A program made the translations under genes and the position numbers. Shown in pieces: positions 44,743 through 48,198 of a DNA stretch of 48,198 nucleotides (its first letter is position 1; each line of letters begins with the position of its first letter). The notes under the pieces were generated by a model. The model searched no databases. It was given only the letters and a program-made list of their open reading frames with translations, and was not told where the DNA came from. This DNA comes from an uncultured Akkermansia sp. (GTDB lineage Bacteria; Verrucomicrobiota; Verrucomicrobiia; Verrucomicrobiales; Akkermansiaceae), in contig URLZ01000016.1 in NCBI GenBank assembly GCA_900548895.1, positions 1 through 48,198 on the forward strand, written 5' to 3'.

Positions 44743-46331
44743 TCACCGAAGAACTCGTCGACCTCTCGCGCCTTCAATTCGCCCTCACGGCGATGTACCA
44801 CTACCTCTTCGTCCCGCTCACCCTCGGGCTCTCCATGCTGCTCGTCATCATGGAAGGCTGCTACGTGGCCACCGGGCGCGAGATATATCGAGACATGACC
44901 CGCTTCTGGGGCAAGCTCTTCGGTATCAACTTCGCCATGGGCGTGGCCACGGGCATCACGATGGAGTTCCAGTTCGGCACCAACTGGGCCTATTACTCGC
45001 ACTACGTCGGCGACATCTTCGGCGCCCCCCTCGCCATCGAGGGCCTCATGGCCTTCTTCCTCGAATCCACCTTCATCGGCCTCTTCTTCTTCGGCTGGAA
45101 TCGCCTCTCCAAGGGCGGCCACCTCACCGCCACCGTGCTCATGGCGCTGGGCACCAACCTCTCCGCCCTCTGGATCCTCATCGCCAACGCCTGGATGCAG
45201 TACCCCGCCGGCAGCGCCTTCAATGACCTGACCATGCGCATGGAGATGACGGACTTCTGGGCCGTCGTCACCAGCCCCTGGGCGCAGAGCAAGTTCGCCC
45301 ACACCATCAGCGCCGGCTACATGACGGGTGCCGTCTTCGTCATCGCCGTCTCCGCCTGGTACCTCCTGCGCCGCCGCCATCGCGAGCTGGCCACCCGCAG
45401 CCTGCGCATCGGCTCCGTCTTCGGCCTCGTCACCACCTTGCTCACCTTCTGGATGGGAGACCAGTCCGCCTACCTCGTCGCTCAGAATCAGCCCTCCAAG
45501 CTCGCCTCCATGGAGGCCATGTGGGAGACGCACGAGGCCCCCGCGCCGCTCTCCCTCTTCGCCATCCCCGATGAGGCCGCTCAGGTCAACCACGGCGAAG
45601 TGAGCGTGCCGGCGCTGCTCGGCCTCATGGGCACCCGCAGCCTCGACACACCGCTCCTCGGCATCAAGGACATCGTCGCCGGCAATGTTGAGCGCATCAA
45701 GACCGGCCAAGAGGCCGTCACCCTGCTGGAGCAGCTGCGGCGGGAGCCTGACAACGACGCCCTGCGCGCCCGCTTTAACGCCGTGAAGGGCGACCTCGGC
45801 TACGGCCTGCTGCTGCGCCGCTACACCGACAACGTCGCCGCCGCCACGCCTGAGCAGATCGCCGAGGCCGCGCGCAGCACCGTGCCCGCCGTCACGCCCA
45901 TGTACTGGTCCTTCCGCATCATGATCGGTGCCGGCTGCTTCTGCCTGCTCGCCTTCCTCGTCGGCTGCTGGTACAGCCTGCGCCGCCGCGCTGCCGAGAA
46001 CAAGCTCGCGCTGCTCATCATGCTGCTGAGCCTGCCCATGCCCTGGATCGCCTGTGAAATCGGCTGGTTCGTCACCGAGTACGGCCGCCAGCCCTGGTCC
46101 ATCTACGAAATTCTGCCCGTGCACCTCTCCGTCTCCAGCCTCTCGGCCGGCGACCTCTGGGGCTCGCTCGGCGGCTTCATCGGCCTCTACACCCTGCTGC
46201 TCATCGTCGAAGTCTGGCTCATGCTGCGCGCCGTCAACAAGGGCCCCGGCCCTCACCCCACCTCCCCCGCTGACGGCCCTGCCGCCGGGGACGCCGCCCC
46301 CGCCGCTGACGGCCCCGCCGGCGCGCGCTGA
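44739..46331 (+). CDS. cydA: Cytochrome bd ubiquinol oxidase subunit I
   Basis: The heme-bearing subunit of the quinol:oxygen oxidoreductase in the inner membrane, 530 residues. Heme ligands by position: His21 (b595, MYHYLFVP), His188 (b558, [13 protein letters not shown]) and Met395 (b558, SFRIMIG). Glu101 and Glu109 ([11 protein letters not shown]) line the proton path. The quinol loop (about 250-387, [10 protein letters not shown]...) is of the long type, as in E. coli. The Pro/Ala-rich tail after about 505 is extra. The start ATG overlaps the cydP stop. In Akkermansia the bd oxidase supports growth under trace oxygen. Confidence 0.97.
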   Translation: MITEELVDLSRLQFALTAMYHYLFVPLTLGLSMLLVIMEGCYVATGREIYRDMTRFWGKLFGINFAMGVATGITMEFQFGTNWAYYSHYVGDIFGAPLAIEGLMAFFLESTFIGLFFFGWNRLSKGGHLTATVLMALGTNLSALWILIANAWMQYPAGSAFNDLTMRMEMTDFWAVVTSPWAQSKFAHTISAGYMTGAVFVIAVSAWYLLRRRHRELATRSLRIGSVFGLVTTLLTFWMGDQSAYLVAQNQPSKLASMEAMWETHEAPAPLSLFAIPDEAAQVNHGEVSVPALLGLMGTRSLDTPLLGIKDIVAGNVERIKTGQEAVTLLEQLRREPDNDALRARFNAVKGDLGYGLLLRRYTDNVAAATPEQIAEAARSTVPAVTPMYWSFRIMIGAGCFCLLAFLVGCWYSLRRRAAENKLALLIMLLSLPMPWIACEIGWFVTEYGRQPWSIYEILPVHLSVSSLSAGDLWGSLGGFIGLYTLLLIVEVWLMLRAVNKGPGPHPTSPADGPAAGDAAPAADGPAGAR

Positions 46332-46411
46332 CTCAGCCGCTGACGCCTCCGCTTCACAACCTCCCCGCTTTCTCCGCCCCTCCGCATCACCCCAACCCTT
46401 CACACACGACC

Positions 46412-47551
46412 ATGCTCGACTACGAAACACTGCGCATCATCTGGTGGATTTTCATCGGCGTCTTGCTCATCGGCTTCAGCATCATGGACGGTCAGGACAT
46501 GGGCGTCGGCACCCTGCTGCCCTTCCTCGGCAAAAATGACACCGAGCGGCGCTGCATGATCAACTCCGTCGCCCCGCACTGGGACGGCAACCAGGTCTGG
46601 CTGCTCACCGGCGGCGGCGCCATCTTCGCCGCCTGGCCCCTCATGTATGCCACCGCCTTCTCGGGCTTCTACTGGGCCATGCTGCTCGTGCTGCTCACCC
46701 TCATCCTGCGGCCCGTCGGCTTCGACTTCCGCGGCAAAATCGCCAACGAGCGCTGGAAGCGCTGCTGGGACGCCGGCCTCTTCCTCGGCTCCGCCGTGCC
46801 GCCGCTCATCTTCGGCGTCGCCTTCGGCAACCTGCTTCAGGGCGTCCCCTTCCACTTCGATGAGAGCCTGCGGCCCATCTACACCGGCAGCTTCTGGGCC
46901 TTGCTCAACCCCTTCGCCCTGCTTTGCGGCCTCGTCTCGCTCGGCATGTTCATCTTCCACGGCGCCAACTACCTCGTCCTGCGCACCGACGGCGCGCTCC
47001 AGCAGCGCGCCCGCCGCACCGGCCTCATCTTCGGCCTGCTCACGGCCCTCCTCTTCATCGCCGTGAGCCTCTGGGGCTGGTTCGGCATTGAAGGCTACCG
47101 CATCGTCGGCGACATCGCTCACGACGCCCCCTCCAACCCCCTCGCCAAGCAGGTCGTCTGTGAGAGCGGCGCCTGGCTGCAAAACTTCAGCGACGTGCCC
47201 GCCCTCTGGATCATCCCCGCCCTCGGCCTCATCGCCACCCTGCTCGGGGCGCGTTACTGCGGCCGCGGCTGCGGCAAGGCCGCTATCCTCTGCTCCTCGC
47301 TCACCATGCTCTGCCTCGTGCTGCTGCCTCTCGTCGCCATGTTCCCCTTCGTCATGCCCAGCAGCAGCGATCCCGCCGCCGGCCTCACCCTCTGGGATTG
47401 CACCAGCTCGCAGCTCACCCTCTTCATCATGCTCATCGTCACGGTCATCCTGCTGCCCATCGTCCTCATCTACACCACCTGGGCCTACCGCGTCATGTCC
47501 GGCAAAATCACCGCCGACTACATCCGCGCCAACGACCAGCAGCTGTACTGA
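46412..47551 (+). CDS. cydB: Cytochrome bd ubiquinol oxidase subunit II
   Basis: 379 residues and about 9 membrane segments. It starts [20 protein letters not shown] and continues with [22 protein letters not shown] (glycine-rich, Asp-rich CydB signature), then [18 protein letters not shown] and [10 protein letters not shown]. It ends [17 protein letters not shown]. It partners CydA and completes the oxidase core. It is 80 bases behind cydA, without a Shine-Dalgarno sequence (CACACACGACC before the ATG), and cydX follows. Confidence 0.97.
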   Translation: MLDYETLRIIWWIFIGVLLIGFSIMDGQDMGVGTLLPFLGKNDTERRCMINSVAPHWDGNQVWLLTGGGAIFAAWPLMYATAFSGFYWAMLLVLLTLILRPVGFDFRGKIANERWKRCWDAGLFLGSAVPPLIFGVAFGNLLQGVPFHFDESLRPIYTGSFWALLNPFALLCGLVSLGMFIFHGANYLVLRTDGALQQRARRTGLIFGLLTALLFIAVSLWGWFGIEGYRIVGDIAHDAPSNPLAKQVVCESGAWLQNFSDVPALWIIPALGLIATLLGARYCGRGCGKAAILCSSLTMLCLVLLPLVAMFPFVMPSSSDPAAGLTLWDCTSSQLTLFIMLIVTVILLPIVLIYTTWAYRVMSGKITADYIRANDQQLY

Positions 47552-47600
47552 TCCCCGCGCCTGAATCCTGACCTTTTTTCCACCCTCTCCCCCCCTCGCC

Positions 47601-47723
47601 ATGTATTACCTTCTCTGGCTCTTCGGCCTCATCATCGCCATCGCGGCCCCCATCCTCGTGAGCATCTGCTGGGACAAGCGCGACGCCGCCGGCGGCGAAC
47701 AGGGCAACACCCCGTCCCGCTGA
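47601..47723 (+). CDS. cydX: Cytochrome bd oxidase subunit CydX
   Basis: A 40-residue single-pass protein, easily missed because of its length: MYYLLWLFGLIIAIAAPILV then SICWDKRDAAGG. The W-x-x-G and the membrane stretch match CydX of E. coli (MWYFAWILGTLLACAFGV). CydX stabilises the hemes of CydAB. It lies 49 bases behind cydB, with no Shine-Dalgarno sequence, between cydB and ybgE, as in the Proteobacteria. Confidence 0.9.
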   Translation: MYYLLWLFGLIIAIAAPILVSICWDKRDAAGGEQGNTPSR

Positions 47724-47874
47724 GCCGCGCCCGCGAGCCTTAGACCCGCGCGCCCCGCGGTCTGTGCCCCGGCCTGAGCCGCTCGGTTGGCGCCGTCCAT
47801 CCCGCCGCGGCGCGCGCCCGCCCGGCTCTCTCGGCCCCGAGCTCCCGCTTTTTTCACCAGCCCCACCCGACACC
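47724..47874. other. Spacer between cydX and ybgE
   Basis: 151 bases, GC-rich. A hairpin with one bulge, AGACCCGCG paired with CGCGGTCT, lies near 47741-47763. No promoter or T-tract is clear, so ybgE is probably still in the operon. Confidence 0.35.
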
Positions 47875-48135
47875 ATGTTCCGGAGACTTGCCCGCCTCAT
47901 CAGCCTGCTCGCCGCCGCCGGCCTTTCCCTGGCCATCCTCATCAACCCGCGCTTCATCGCCACCGAAAGCAGCCAAGTGCCCCACGGCGCCCTCGCCCTC
48001 ACCATGATCGGCGTCTGCCTCTGCTGGCTGCATGCCTTTGACTTCCGCCCCTCGCGCGGCCTGCTCCGCCACGCCGTCGCCCCCCTCCCGGCCTGGCACG
48101 CCCTCGGGCTGGGCCTCGCCCTGCTCATCCGCTGA
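47875..48135 (+). CDS. ybgE: Cyd operon protein YbgE
   Basis: 86 residues with about three hydrophobic segments. ILINPRFIATESSQVPHGAL, then CWLHAFDFRPSRGLLRHAVAP, corresponds to YbgE of E. coli (...DPSRFA...WHGLLL...HGVGFRPQ...). The (H)xxxFRP motif is the family hallmark. The protein is short and fits the family length (about 97). It is the last gene of the cyd operon seen here. Its exact role is not known in any organism; it is found with cyd genes. Confidence 0.8.
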   Translation: MFRRLARLISLLAAAGLSLAILINPRFIATESSQVPHGALALTMIGVCLCWLHAFDFRPSRGLLRHAVAPLPAWHALGLGLALLIR

Positions 48136-48184
48136 GCCCGAGCGCGGGTGCCGGCCTCCCGCCTCCTGCCGCACCTGTGGAGTG

Positions 48185-48198
48185 CCCCCCCCCCCCCC
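48185..48198. repeat. Homopolymeric C tract at the window edge
   Basis: 14 C residues run into the right end. Such a tract could be phase-variable or a contig-end artefact; its true length is unknown. Confidence 0.6.

Overview
This is a GC-rich stretch of bacterial chromosome. Gene content points to Verrucomicrobiota, most likely Akkermansiaceae or a near relative. The clues are a PEP-CTERM protein ending in PEPTTATLSLLALAGL plus an Arg-rich tail, a long cyanobacterial-type IspH, a serine dehydratase ending in cysteine, a bd oxidase, and near-absence of Shine-Dalgarno sequences. The genus is an inference; no rRNA is present.

Layout, left to right. The left edge cuts the N-terminus of an IS4-type transposase (minus strand). 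Next come a lipoprotein-like alpha/beta hydrolase, L-serine dehydratase (sdaA), 2-amino-3-ketobutyrate CoA ligase (kbl) and an OprB-type porin. An envelope and repair block follows: a LytM/M23 peptidase, an OmpA-domain protein overlapping a UvrD-family helicase, an ankyrin protein with a Cys/His-rich tail, a small membrane protein, a 1424-residue SNF2 helicase and a small lipoprotein. Then come mpl (peptidoglycan recycling), the divergent gyrB-gyrA pair, a small secreted protein, an AMP-binding synthetase with a degenerate acyltransferase-like N-terminus, ispH, a flavin-reductase-like protein, a polytopic membrane protein, an RmlD-like reductase and an AgcS-type symporter. A recQ-like helicase, tRNA-Ser(UGA), tRNA-Leu(CAA), a small ORF and a three-gene phage-like cassette follow, then the PEP-CTERM protein. 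The window closes with a complete cyd locus: cydP-cydA-cydB-cydX-ybgE.

The most striking item is a gene-less 1.1 kb stretch (36532-37645) behind the symporter gene. It holds three tandem copies, about 290-300 bp apart, of a compact element. Each has the same promoter-like block (GAAC-N16-TGTC), a 5' hairpin with a conserved purine-rich loop, and a 3' terminator hairpin. All seven differences between copies 2 and 3 fall in stems or in the terminator loop, and stem pairing is kept. I read it as a multicopy small-RNA family.

Two genome-wide habits also stand out. Many promoters (TTGAC-N16/17-TATAAT type) end exactly 6 bases before the start codon, which predicts leaderless mRNAs, and most leadered genes lack a Shine-Dalgarno sequence. 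In addition, most long intergenic spacers carry their own, unrelated, degenerate tandem repeat with an 11 to 41 bp period.
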